NCBI GenBank assembly: GCA_009801015.1
Contig: VHZZ01016869.1
Coordinates: 16,243 to 40,135, forward strand
Source of the DNA: Silene noctiflora
Lineage: Eukaryota > Streptophyta > Magnoliopsida > Caryophyllales > Caryophyllaceae
Direction of reading: 5' to 3'
DNA: 23,893 nt
Shown here: piece by piece, positions 1-10,856 of the stretch
Layout: the number at the start of each line of letters is the position of its first letter
How positions within the stretch are numbered: the first letter of the stretch is position 1
Notes under the pieces: model-generated
Told to the model about the DNA's origin: nothing
Seen by the model: only the letters and a program-made list of their open reading frames with translations
The model's database searches: none
Translations under genes and position numbers: made by a program

Positions 1-172
1 TAGTTTTTAATTATGTTGATTAATGAAAGTAGAGTGAGAGAGGATTAATTAGCTAATTAACCACCCTTTTTTTTGTTTTGATCTTAGCCCTTCATATTCC
101 TCATCCAATGACCCTAAATAGGACTTATGGACTCAATGAAAGGGGGATGACTCATTTGATCCTTACACTATA

Positions 173-211
173 TATATGCAACATGCTTTTTCACAATAAT
201 GTAAATCACCA
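173..211. repeat. 39-bp direct repeat, copy 1
   Basis: This copy begins TATATGCAACATGC and ends GTAAATCACCA. It is identical over 39 bases to 284-322, with 72 bases between the copies. A local duplication or the relic of an insertion would explain it. Confidence 0.9.
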
Positions 212-283
212 ATCCAACATCACCCACCAACAACTCCCAACAATCTCCTCCATAAACCACAAGTGACCAAGATAAACAAAAAG

Positions 284-322
284 TATATGCAACATGCTTT
301 TTCACAATAATGTAAATCACCA
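284..322. repeat. 39-bp direct repeat, copy 2
   Basis: Exact second copy of 173-211. The two copies flank a segment rich in CAACAATC and CACCAAC stretches. Confidence 0.9.
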
Positions 323-367
323 TATAATAAGATGCACAATCCCCTCTAACTAAAAGATTAAGCCTTG

Positions 368-453
368 GATATAAACGTCCCAACCGCGCACTGCTAAAAT
401 TTACGGGTATTACTCACAATAAGACTTTAGATATAAACGTCCGTACCGCGCGG
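368..453. repeat. Degenerate direct repeat GATATAAACGTCC..CCGCGC
   Basis: GATATAAACGTCC occurs at 368-380 and again at 430-442. Each copy is followed within a few bases by ACCGCGC and preceded by a similar CCTTG or CTTTA stretch. The period is 62 bases. It resembles two diverged units of a tandem repeat; only two units are visible. Confidence 0.6.
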
Positions 454-739
454 CTACCCTGTAACAACTAACCAACTCACGTCTCACGACTCACGAGTAC
501 ACTGATCATTAAAAAGCATACTTGAACGTATATATGAATAATGATATTACGCCGAGAAACCCTCAAATTATCGCGAAACAGTACCAGTCAAAAAAGAATG
601 GACGTCAAAAACGAACATTCAACTCCATTTAACCTACTTGTTTGGAATCCATATAATGCTTTCTAACATCACACGCAATGATAATCCAATCTACTTATCC
701 CATCTCCTAACCAACTTATCAATATAAGAACACATACTT

Positions 740-1126
740 ATCAACTTCCCCTTATATCAACATTATAAAATGCACACTTGCTTCTCTATCTTCCTTCCTT
801 TGGCATACACACACACCCACCCACCCACCACCTTTATCTTCTTCTACATCTTTCTCTCTCTCTTTCAAACCCTAGAATTCCTCGTTTTTTGTGCCTAATT
901 TTCCCCCTTTTTTACCCTCTTTCATTCATAAACCCTAGAACTCCTCCTCCTTACTCTTTTAGATAAGATTTATTTTTTTATGGCTTAATAAGGGTTTTAT
1001 TTTATTTTATTTATTTTCAAGTATATTTTTGGGGGTGATCTGGTGATTTGGAGGGTAATTTAATTTAATTTGATTTGATTTAATATAAATAAAGTTGTGC
1101 TGGATTTTATTTGTGGAGGACAGAAA
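740..1126 (+). promoter_or_regulatory. Core promoter and 5' leader of the TOPLESS-like gene
   Basis: A TATA-like TTATAAAA lies at 763-770. It is followed by a CA/ACCC microsatellite (about 806-831) and a TC-rich pyrimidine patch (about 838-868), the usual look of a plant core promoter and early 5' UTR. Transcription would be expected to start near 795-800 by the normal TATA spacing (inference). The leader to the start codon is about 330 bases and AT-rich in its second half. A two-codon upstream ORF (ATG GCT TAA) sits at 980-988. CAA|GTATAT at 1020/1021 and an AG at 1117-1118 could bound a 98-base leader intron; this is only a possibility. Confidence 0.5.
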
Positions 1127-4100
1127 ATGTCGTCATTGAGCAGAGAATTGGTGTTTCTGATACTTCAATTCCTCGAAGAAGAGAAGTTTAAGGAGTCTGT
1201 TCATAAGTATGTTCGCTTTAATTGCTTATTATTATGCTCTGTTCTGATTTGTATTGTTGTTATTAATTAATGTTAATTGTGATTTGATTTGATTGGACGT
1301 GTGCGTTTTTATTGATTTGTTACTTGACCCGTACTAAGTTTAACCGTCTTAAATGAGAATTATTGTTTGTTATTTATGATGAGTGCATGAAGGTCTAGTC
1401 CCTTAGATTTTTCAACAGAGTTACAAGTGAGACCAATATCGATCCATTATAGCTGTAATTGAATACGAGTAATTTGAGAGACTATCTCATAAGGATTAGT
1501 TGTTGCACATACATGAGAGACTATCTCATACAGTTAGCTATAGATTCTTTATGTTTAGGATTTGTGTTTCATTTTATGATTAAATTATGCCTTGTGATGG
1601 GTTAGTTGTGGCTGAGCTACCCTTTGAAGTCGAAAGTTGGTTCTTTTTCCTGCCAATGAATGTAGCAACTTCTTTTTCCTGTGAAAAAGTGGTTTTGTGA
1701 GCTGTCGTCGAGTGAAATGGTGATTGAGGAGCTGTTAAGCATCTTATACTTTTAAATAGATTACAGTATGAAGGTGTTTTATGAAGAGCTATTGTGATTT
1801 GATTGTGAATATAACAATGTGTAGTTGTAGTTTGATTGTGATGTTATCGGTGTTGGACTGTTGGGTAGGTTGGAGCAAGAATCAGGGTTTTTCTTCAACA
1901 TGAAGTACTTTGAGGAGAAAGTACAAGCTGGGGAATGGGATGAAGTTGAAAAGTATCTAATCGGGTTTACCAAAGTGGATGACAACAGATACTCCATGAA
2001 GATATTTTTTGAGATTAGGAAACAGAAGTATCTCGAAGCGCTTGATAAGTATGGTTCACTTCATTGTCTTTGTTTAATGTGATTTATGGTTGTAACGGTA
2101 TGAATATCTGCTGGCATTCAGGGGTTTAACGGTTGGTTTACTTGATTTTGTTAGGCAAGATAAGGCCAAGGCTGTTGAGATACTTGTCGGTGACTTGAAA
2201 GTATTTTCGACATTCAATGAGGACCTCTACAAAGAGATTACGCAGCTGTTAACTCTTACCAATTTCAGGTGTGTTTATCAAATAGGCACTCTAATATTCA
2301 TTTTCATACCCTGAAGCACAGAGTTAGCCATGTAAATGAGACCATGAAATAGTCCTCGACAATTGGAAATTTGCAGTGGCATACTTTGGAATTGTCTTAT
2401 GTTCATTAAGTCGGTGCAGTAACTGTTTTGTGGTGGTATAACGTGACGTGGCAGCTTTGTCAAAAAATGAGAAGTTCTCATTTATTGTCTAAGCATTGAT
2501 CTATATGAAATTATGTTAGATCACGTTGTGACTATTTGATATGTTCCATGAAGTGCACATTGGAAGTACTACTCTTCTCCCACAAACTCACCAAATCAGC
2601 GTTCTTCGGAATCAGTGGGTTCATTTACTCTGCTGAACGTATCTTTTCTGAGGCTCTGTAATTTGCTATATATGTATCTTTGGAGATTGCTTGAATAGTT
2701 CCTCACAGTAAAAAGCTGTTTCTTGGATATGCAGGGAAAATGAACAACTTTCTAAATACGGCGATACTAAAACAGCTCGTAATATCATGTTGGTGGAGCT
2801 TAAAAAGTTGATCGAGGCAAACCCACTTTTCCGCGACAAGCTGGTATTTCCTACACTGAGGTCTTCAAGATTGCGCACACTAATCAATCAAAGGTAAAAG
2901 TGATAGATTGTCACACCCAAATAGAGGTGGGAGTATTTATTTTTCTTGAGGCCAGCCTCGCCCATCCTCATTATTTGTCACAATTGTTTTTGCTAATCAA
3001 CCTATTATCTAGTTTGAATTGGCAGCATCAACTCTGTAAGAATCCTCGGCCAAACCCAGACATTAAGACATTGTTTACCGATCATTCGTGCACACCGCCA
3101 AATGGCGCTGTTGCCCCTGCACCTGTAAATCTTCCAGTTGCTGCTGTTGCTGCAAAGCCTGCAACTTATACTCAGCTTGGAGCTCATGGGGTATGTTGAT
3201 AGATTTCCCCTCCTTCCCCCCCTCGAATTTGAGTCTTCTTGATGTGTGTCAAATATATTAATATTGTTTAAATCCTTATCGGTATGGTCTTATTCCCTGT
3301 GCAGCCTTTTCAACCTGCAGCAGCAGCTGCTGCTAATGCTAATGCTTTGGCAAGTTGGATGAATGCTGCCGCGTCCACCTCTGTTCAAGCAGCAGTTGTG
3401 ACTGCGTCATCCATTCCTGTTCCTCCGAATCAAGGTTGGGCGTTTTTTTCTTTCGTTCCTCTTTTTACCATGGAAATTGGTGGCAGTCTGTGTTGCTCGG
3501 ACTCGTTAGAAGTATCCGACACCGGTGCTTGTGCAAGTGTCAGGTACTTTATGATAAGAATTCATGTTTTCGGTTTAAAATGAAATGTCCGAGCGTCCTA
3601 CCCACCAACACACGGTCACGCAAGGTAATATTGAAGAGTCCGAACAACATAGGTGGCAGTCTTAAAGTCTCCGACTGATTGGAGAGAGTTGACTAATTTT
3701 TTAGAAAGTTCTGAGAAATTCTTTCCATATCAAGGTTAGCCTTTTTTTTTTAATTTGGAGAGAATTGGATATTTTTTGGAAAATGTTGGAAATTTCTGCA
3801 CAAATATTGCTAGAATTTTCTTAGTGATTCAGAAGCTTTGGCTGTGATATTATTGTACTTGTGCTACATGTCAGTTGGGTTGACTTCTGATTTTCGGCTC
3901 TTTTCGTGTTGCGTTATTTGTTTGGGTAGTCCCTATCCTGAAACGCCCAAGAACACCTCCTGGAACTCTTGGATTGGTTGACTATCAGAATCCTGATCAT
4001 GAACAACTGATGAAACGCCTGCGCCCTGCTCAATCTGTTGAGGAGGTAATAATTGTGTTTTTGGTTCAATATTTGGATTGTTCATGTGAGTTGACCATGC

Positions 4101-7100
4101 ACTTCTTATTGATCTTCGCTCAATTATTGCTGTGTCTAGGTGACATATCCTACTCCCCGCCATCAACCTTCATGGTCGTTAGAGGATCTCCCAAGAACTG
4201 TAGCTTTCAGTTTGCATCAAGGATCTGCAGTCACAAGCATGGATTTTCATCCCACTCATCATACACTTCTTATTGGTACGTTAATAGACTATATCCGGCT
4301 GTTCCATTATTGTGGCATTTTGGTTTTAGTTGGCTCTGATGGTAATCTTGATGTTTCATTAGTTGGTTCTGCAAGTGCTGAAATAACCCTTTGGGAGGTT
4401 TCAATGCGTGAGAAATTGGTATCAAAGCCATTCAAGATATGGGACATGGCTTCTTGTACTTTACAATTTCAGGTATATTGCCCCCTGAAAATCTGTCTGG
4501 AAGGTGTTGATAGTAGTACAACAACGATTAAGCCTTGGTCCAAAAGTTGATTTATCTTAATTTGAAACTGTTGAAGAGAGTACTATGATAAAGAATTAAG
4601 AAGAAAAAAAGTCAATATACTGAAAAATTAAGCAAGTTATAAAACTGGATTTGTTTTAATAAAAAGTTTAATAAAAAAAAAAGTAATTGAAAGCAATGGA
4701 CGAAGAGGAAGGTTTAAATGGAAGTTGTGTAGAGTATGGAGAGATGTGTATGCTGGTATCCCTGATTGAAACAGGAACAATTGCATTTTTTCAAATCTTA
4801 TAATTTGAAGTTTTGCAGGCTGCCTTTGTCAAAGATGTAGTATCAGTTAGTCGTGTTGCATGGAGTCCAGATGGAGCATACGTGGGTATGTATGTTTGTT
4901 ATTTGATTAATGTTGCTATTTGGTCAGGTAGCTAGTGAATTACTTAACAGTACTTATTCACTGTTGTAGGAGCTGCATTTACAAAGCACTTGATTCATCT
5001 GTATGCTTATTCTGGACCTAATGATCTTCGACAACAGCTGGAGGTGAGCGAATTGAGTGCTGCTTGTGTACTTGGAAGTTGAACATTGAATATCAAATTC
5101 TCCTCTAATTTCCTATTATGCAGATTGATGCCCATATAGGTGGAGTGAATGATTTAGCTTTTGCTTACCCGAACAAGCAATTATGCATCCTAACATGTGG
5201 AGATGATAAGCTTATAAAGGTAACAACATAGCAACCTCTAGATGTAAACTCTATCATGCTCTTAGTGGCACATGCTAAAGATTATATATATTGGGTAGTA
5301 TGGAAAATCTCTAACTAAGTTTCATAGAAAACTGTAGAGATTACATTTTTGCAACATCAAATTTGGGCAAAATGCACTTCTATTTTTACTATATGCCAAG
5401 ACTGTATTGTTGTACATGGATCCACCCCTTGCATACTCTGCCATTTTAACCAAGTTTTGTCATGAAACAGGTATGGGATCTATCAGGCAGAAAAATATAC
5501 AATCTTGAAGGTCATGAAGCACCTGTGTACTCCATATGCCCTCATCACAAGGAGAATATCCAGGTACATGCTACACATTATCAATGGTTGTAGTGTCATA
5601 CTGCTTCTGTAGTTTGAAACTAGCGGTTTAAGTGCAAAAGTGCTAATATGGGCCTCTGGTACATGCTACACGTTATGAACATCTGTTGCATTTTGGTCTT
5701 CAGCCTTCACTATCAATAAAAAACTGTGTTAATCTGGACCTCTGGTACTGGTAGAGGTACTATTCTGGGCAGTGACATCATTTTCTTTTGATTTGTTTCT
5801 TTCCAGTTCATCTTTTCAACTGCATTTGATGGGAAGATTAAGGCTTGGTTATATGATAATACGGGCTCTAAAGTTGACTATGATGCTCCTGGACACTGGT
5901 GTACTACAATGCTTTACAGCGCTGATGGTAGTAGGTATGTTAAGAGACTGACGTGCCTTGCAAGAAGGCTTTCATGTTTCATGTCCATTTGCTATCTAAC
6001 TATTATTACCTCCTCCATCCCATTTTTATTATCCCTATTTGACTTTGATGGGCTAATGAGGGCAAACGATGTCAAATTTGATGGATATTCTCTCAAAGTA
6101 CAATATGTACAACTTTCATAAAATAGTACTTTGTAATGTAGTCGTCATTTTGGTGAATCAAACATGAAAAACCTCCCAGTGTATATCTAAATATGTAAAG
6201 AAATAAATTATCAACGTTGCAAAACTTATGGAGGTATTATTGGACACATGACCATTTTGAATCTTACTACATTTGCATTTACAGATTGTTTTCCTGCGGA
6301 ACAAGCAAGGAAGGAGAATCTTACTTGGTTGAGTGGAATGAAAGTGAAGGGGCAATAAAGAGAACTTATAGTGGCTTTAGGAGGAAAACAAATGGAGTTG
6401 TGCAATTCGATTCGACACAAAATCATTTTCTGGCTGTAGGGGAGGATCATCAAATTAAGTTTTGGGACATGGATAATGTCAATCTTCTTACTCATACAGA
6501 TGCTGATGGAGGGCTTCCGGTAAGTGTATATTTGACATTTTACTTCGCTGATGATACACAATAATAGTACCTCTTTTAGGAAGTAGGAAGGTTGAAAATG
6601 TATGAGATGTGTACTTATTTCTTCCCTGATACAATGCAATTCAGAGTCATCCCCGTTTGAGGTTCAACAAGGAAGGGAACCTTCTTGCTGTCTCCACCGC
6701 TGATAATGGAATCAAAATACTTGCAACGGCTTCTGGTCTCAGATCATTGAGAACAGTAGAAGCCCCGTCATTTGAAGCACTGAGAACACCTATTGAGGCT
6801 GCTGCTAATAAGGTAGGATTTCATCATCTGCCTGCACTTTTGAGTTCTGACTAGCTCTGTTGATCAAATATAAATTCTCATTTAAGGCCATTGTAAGTGG
6901 GAAACAGGTCTAAAGTAACTTATATCCCCAGTTAGCAATGGTATTCACTAATTTTGGAAATATGCAAGTGGTTCCTTGTCACATATACACTGGTTTGGCG
7001 GTTTTAAGGAAGACTTGCGGTTGACCAGTTGTTGTCAATTTTTAACCCTGTGAATGAATCTCTTTTTGAGTGAAGACTCCGATTCCTGTGTCATTTTTTA

Positions 7101-10100
7101 TTTGAATCTAGCATGACACTACCTTTGACAAAAAGTTCATACTTTCCTTTTTAGGTTCACTGCAAACTTGCTACTTTTAAATCTTTTCTTTTTTCTTTTT
7201 TCTTTTTTCTTTTTTTTTATGTTATTTACCTATATGTGGTCATTGTATTTTGGGACCCCACCTAATTCTCCACCTTGCATTTTCCGCCTATAGTATTGCG
7301 CTCCTTAATTCTAGTGGCCAATGAGATGTGGACTTTAATTCAATACAGAGGGATTATGTATTTATTGAAAGAATTCAGAACTTCCGATGACTTTTAAGAG
7401 TATCCAAATTTCTTTCCCTAAATATACCTTTTCATTACACAATGGAAAATCTTATAGACGAAATCACGTAATTTTAAGTATCATAAAAAAAGAGTCCTGA
7501 CTGTAGCTTACGCCCTGTCAGAATGGGGCTGATATTATTCCAAGAAGCGTAGAAAAGGCTAGAGTGGTGGAAGAGGTTCCCGAGAATAAAATTAAACCAT
7601 GGCAGTTGTCCGAAATCACGGAGCCTGTCCAGTGCAGGATGGTGACATTACCAGAAAGTACAGATAGTTTCAGCAAGGTTTGTCTTATGATACTATGCAA
7701 TCAGGTATTAGATGGTTTACATATTTTTTAAATTCCTGACTGTCCTGTGGCACCAGGTTGCCCGACTTCTGTACACTAATAATGGCGTTGGAATTTTGGC
7801 CCTTGGTTCCAACGGTATCCAAAAATTATGGAAGTGGAGTAGAAATGAGCAGAATCCTGGTGGAAAGGTAATGAATTGAGAGGATTTTTACCATAACTCC
7901 TAAACCGCAAGTCTTGTATGAGACGGTTTCTCACATGTTAGACCAACTGAAGTATTATACCATTATGTGCAACGTATTCTTCATTACAGTCTTAATGCCC
8001 TTAATGCGTTGGTCTCACACTCTCACATATGAGACCGTCTCATTTAATTTTTTTCGTATTTGAAATTTGTTTAATTTTTTTATACTGAACTGTTTCTATT
8101 ACTGTTGAGTGTCAAAAGGCCACTGCCAGCGTTGTTCCTCAGCATTGGCAGCCAAACAGTGGTCTTCTTATGACCAATGAAGTCTCAGGTGTTAACATGG
8201 AAGAAGCTGTGCCGTGTATTGCACTTTCAAAGAATGACTCCTATGTCATGTCAGCTGCTGGGGGAAAAGTTTCATTGTTTAACATGATGACATTCAAGGT
8301 ATCAGTACTAGTCGCTTTGTGCAGACTGCAGACTCATCACAAACTCGACTAATTGCAAAATAAAATAATAAGTTGATACGTTAATGATTAACAATGACTG
8401 GGTTTGCATTACCAGGTAATGGCAACATTTATGCCCCCACCACCGGCCTCAACATTTCTGGCATTCCATCCCCAGGACAACAATATTATCGCCATTGGAA
8501 TGGAAGACTCAACAATTCACATTTATAATGTTAGAGTAGACGAGGTTTGCACTTGAAGTTCTAGATTTCATTTGACTCTTTTTATCATAAAAATTTTGAA
8601 ATTTGTGTCTGAAACTTGATTATTTTATATTTTGTGTAGGTGAAATCTAAATTGAAAGGTCACGTGAAACGCATAAGCGGGTTAGCCTTTTCAACCAGTC
8701 TGAACATCCTAGTGTCTTCTGGTGCTGATGCTCATGTAAGGCAACTTTGTTCTCACTTGAAATATAATGCATGCTTGCTTATGTGATGAACTTGGAATAT
8801 TTGAATTTGAACTATGGAATTGTCTTATAAGTTTTCCCTAGGTTTTAACCGGCCTCAACATTTCTGGCATTCCATCCCCTTGAGTTTGAAGATGAAAACC
8901 AGGACTTTCACGGATTTATGAGAAATAAAGCCAGAATTTTGTCATAAAATGCTGAATTTTTGTACATTTTTTTGGCAGTTGTGCGTTTGGAGCATTGACA
9001 CCTGGGAGAAGAGAAAATCAATTATGATACAGCTCCCTGTTGGAAAAGCAGCTAGTGGTGATACTCGAGTCCAGTTTCACTCCGATCAAACCCGTTTGTT
9101 GGTGATCCATGAAACTCAGCTAGCAATATATGATGCTTCTAAGATGGAATGTGTTCGACAGGTAGAATTTTTTTCTTTCTTTTTACTATATTTACTTAGT
9201 ATTGTCTTTAGTCCTCATCCTAATCCTTTTGGACTTCTGAAACAGTGGGTTCCACAAGATTTGCTTTCTGCTCCTATATCCTACGCAATATACTCGTGCA
9301 ACAGTATGATCATTTTTGCTACCTTTTATGATGGCAACATCGGGGTCTTTGACGCTGAAACCTTAAAACTTAGATGCCGTATTGCCCCATCAGCATACCT
9401 GTCTCAAGCTCAGTTAAATGGGTAAGTTGAACCATATAACTATCTTCCTTGTAACTGCTTTAGGTATTTGTGGCTCCACTCAAACATGGCTCAGCCAGGC
9501 CCATGATGACCTCTACTTAGCGCCGCCGTTGCTTACTTTACTCTATTGAAGTATTACTGTTCGATCTAATTGAGTTTCTGTGTTCTTTTTATTTGGCACA
9601 AGCACACTTGTGTAACACAACGTTACCCTCACAAGCACTATTGTAACAATTAGTCTTACGCTCGACCGTTTTATGATTTGAACGAAGTCAATAACCCATT
9701 TATTGAAGGAGATATATCTGAGTCAAAAAATGAGGCATATAACATGAATTTGCTTTCTTGTATGCCTGTGGTGGACTTTTGAGTTTTTGTTTTATTGTAA
9801 AACATGTTACTTGCATGTGGCTGACTTATATGAGGTTTTGTTTTACCATAAAATCCAACGCACCGTAGTTACTAGAAAGTTCCCTTCTGGTGTTGTGCAT
9901 TCTATTTTACTCTACTTCAGTGTAATAGACTTTTTTTTTTCATACATCCTTTCCTGGATTTAGCAACGTTCATTTATCAATCTTTGCTCTGTCACAGGAG
10001 TCAAGTGGTTTATCCGCTAGTGGCATCGGCCCATCCACAGGAAGCCTTCCAATTTGCGGTCGGGTTGAGTGATGGAACCGTAAAAGTGATAGAGCCGACT

Positions 10101-10214
10101 GAGGCCGAAGGCAAGTGGGGAGTGTCTCCACCCATTGATAACGGGATGATAAACGGTAGGACAGCCTCGTCATCGGCCACAAGCAGCCACACTCCTGACC
10201 AAATACAGAGATAA
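1127..10214 (+). CDS. TPL: TOPLESS-type Groucho/TUP1-like transcriptional co-repressor (24 coding exons, 1103 aa)
   Basis: Nuclear co-repressor recruited by EAR-motif proteins such as Aux/IAA and NINJA. Exons: 1127-1206, 1869-2048, 2155-2268, 2735-2893, 3013-3190, 3305-3434, 3930-4045, 4140-4275, 4363-4472, 4819-4885, 4970-5043, 5124-5219, 5471-5563, 5807-5934, 6285-6519, 6645-6812, 7522-7677, 7757-7867, 8119-8298, 8416-8544, 8640-8735, 8979-9161, 9246-9421, 9998-10214. Every intron is GT-AG and phases agree to the TAA. The protein starts MSSLSRELVF. LisH is about residues 4-36 and CTLH 34-92. EAR-groove positions Arg67, Lys71, Phe74, Phe104, Leu111, Leu130 and Leu150, and Asn176 (changed in Arabidopsis tpl-1), are intact. 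A Pro/Ala-rich linker (about 205-320) has the ILKRPRTPPGT patch. WD40 repeats fill the rest (GDDKLIKVWD, GHEAPVYSICPH); the C-terminus is DQIQR. Length is near the usual 1120-1130 residues. It resembles TPL more than TPR2-4. The linker between propellers (about 665-720) looks short. Confidence 0.95.
1207..1868 (+). other. Intron 1 of the TOPLESS-like gene (662 bp)
   Basis: The largest but one intron, with donor GTATGT and acceptor GGTAG. It contains a 17-bp direct repeat, TGAGAGACTATCTCATA, at 1475-1491 and 1514-1530. Each copy holds GAGA..TCTC inverted halves, which suggests a small decayed transposon relic. Nothing coding is seen. Confidence 0.85.
4276..4362 (+). other. Intron 8 with tandem 3' splice acceptors
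   Basis: Two AG acceptors, at 4328-4329 and 4361-4362, are each followed by nearly the same sequence, TTGGCTCTG and TTGGTTCTG. Using the downstream site reproduces the family sequence (LLIVGSASAEITLWE). Using the upstream one would add 11 in-frame residues without a stop. The upstream choice leaves a 54-base intron, below the usual plant minimum, so the downstream site is assigned. Confidence 0.75.
6813..7521 (+). other. Intron 16 (709 bp), low-complexity
   Basis: Donor GTAGG and acceptor CTGTCAG. It contains a CTTTTTT-type microsatellite at about 7182-7218. Other TOPLESS proteins encode roughly 25 additional residues at this junction; I looked for a matching exon here and did not find one. 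Confidence 0.7.
7918..8043. mobile_element. MITE-like inverted repeat in intron 18
   Basis: About 126 bp. The left end (ATGAGACGGT..CTCACATGT..AGACCAA, 7918-7946) is the inverted complement of the right end (TTGGTCTCAC..CTCACATATGAGACCGTCTCAT, 8009-8043) apart from a few changes. It lies wholly inside the intron 7868-8118. I see no clear target duplication, so the superfamily is not assigned. Confidence 0.6.
8442..8473 (+). repeat. Exon 20 source of the intronic 32-bp copy
   Basis: This coding segment of exon 20 (residues around ASTFLAFHP in the second propeller) is repeated without a mismatch at 8848-8879, inside intron 21. Confidence 0.9.
8848..8879 (+). repeat. 32-bp exon-20 copy inside intron 21
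   Basis: Exact 32-base match to 8442-8473, on the same strand and 406 bases downstream. The flanking bases do not match, so the copied tract is sharply bounded. It lies inside the intron 8736-8978 and does not disturb the splice sites used. Confidence 0.9.
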
Positions 10215-10540
10215 ACCTTACCTAGGGAAACAAGTTTGTATATTACTTTCATATTCTTTATTCTGTGCATTATATCAGTGTAGACTCGTAGGGCTGTGAT
10301 CCTCAGTAAAGACTGGCCTATTGGCCAGGTGTTAGGAAGATGGATTCTTGTTTCGGGGTCTATAGTTGAAATGTAAGTTGTAACATAAAATATGCTTCAT
10401 TTGCAAATGTAGCAATCCCAGAATTTGTCATCTCAAAATGTAGCAAAGCTACTACTGTATGTAGCTTATGAATGATGAGCTTTTCATAGAAATAATCAAT
10501 TTTTATTTTTATTTCAACATTTTCTTTGAAATCAAGTACG
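10215..10540 (+). terminator. 3' UTR and polyadenylation region of the TOPLESS-like gene
   Basis: AT-rich DNA after the stop codon, with plant-style U-rich and AATAAT-like elements. GAAATAATCAA followed by a T-rich run near 10490-10515 is the best candidate near-upstream element. The exact cleavage site cannot be seen from sequence. Confidence 0.45.
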
Positions 10541-10835
10541 GTGTACCTCTTATTGTTTCATTGTTCTCTCAACACAGTGTTGATCATAGACTAGTGATGC
10601 GGGAGCGTTGCAAGAATATAAATGAAATCTAAACAGAAATGAAATCTTGATTAGGCGAAATGTATCTCACATTTCCGAAGGTTTCAAAATGAGCTCAGGT
10701 CAAGTGAATATGAAAACAGGGAATAGCAATGGAGAGCTTGATAAGATGGTTTGAGCTACACGAAATTCTTGGCAAGGGTGGCAAGTCGGTTTGGAGCTGC
10801 ATACGCGGTTTTCCAGAGTTGTGTTCATACCTTAG
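10541..10835. other. Intergenic stretch, nothing recognised
   Basis: Short open frames occur on both strands, but none resembles a protein family. It lies between the TOPLESS 3' end and the LINE insertion. It could be part of the LTR that resumes after the LINE, but I could not show this. Confidence 0.5.
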
Positions 10836-10856
10836 TTTCCTTATTCTAGCTAATAA

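Larger units (their letters stand above)
1..720. other. Upstream intergenic DNA with direct repeats, no gene
   Basis: No reading frame here resembles a protein. The stretch is AT-rich. It contains an exact 39-bp direct repeat (173-211 and 284-322) and a second pair sharing GATATAAACGTCC followed by a CCGCGC-type tail (368-380 and 430-442). These are listed separately. It lies directly upstream of the TOPLESS-like gene and so probably includes distal promoter sequence, but I recognise no specific regulatory element. Confidence 0.6.

Noticed and set aside
3974..4550. Longer open frames of 121-136 codons reading through TOPLESS introns
   Set aside because: They combine real exon codons with intron read-through. 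The spliced model with GT-AG junctions explains the exon part.
6226..6639. 137-codon antisense open frame opposite exon 15
   Set aside because: It is a shadow of the conserved WD40 exon on the other strand, without family resemblance.
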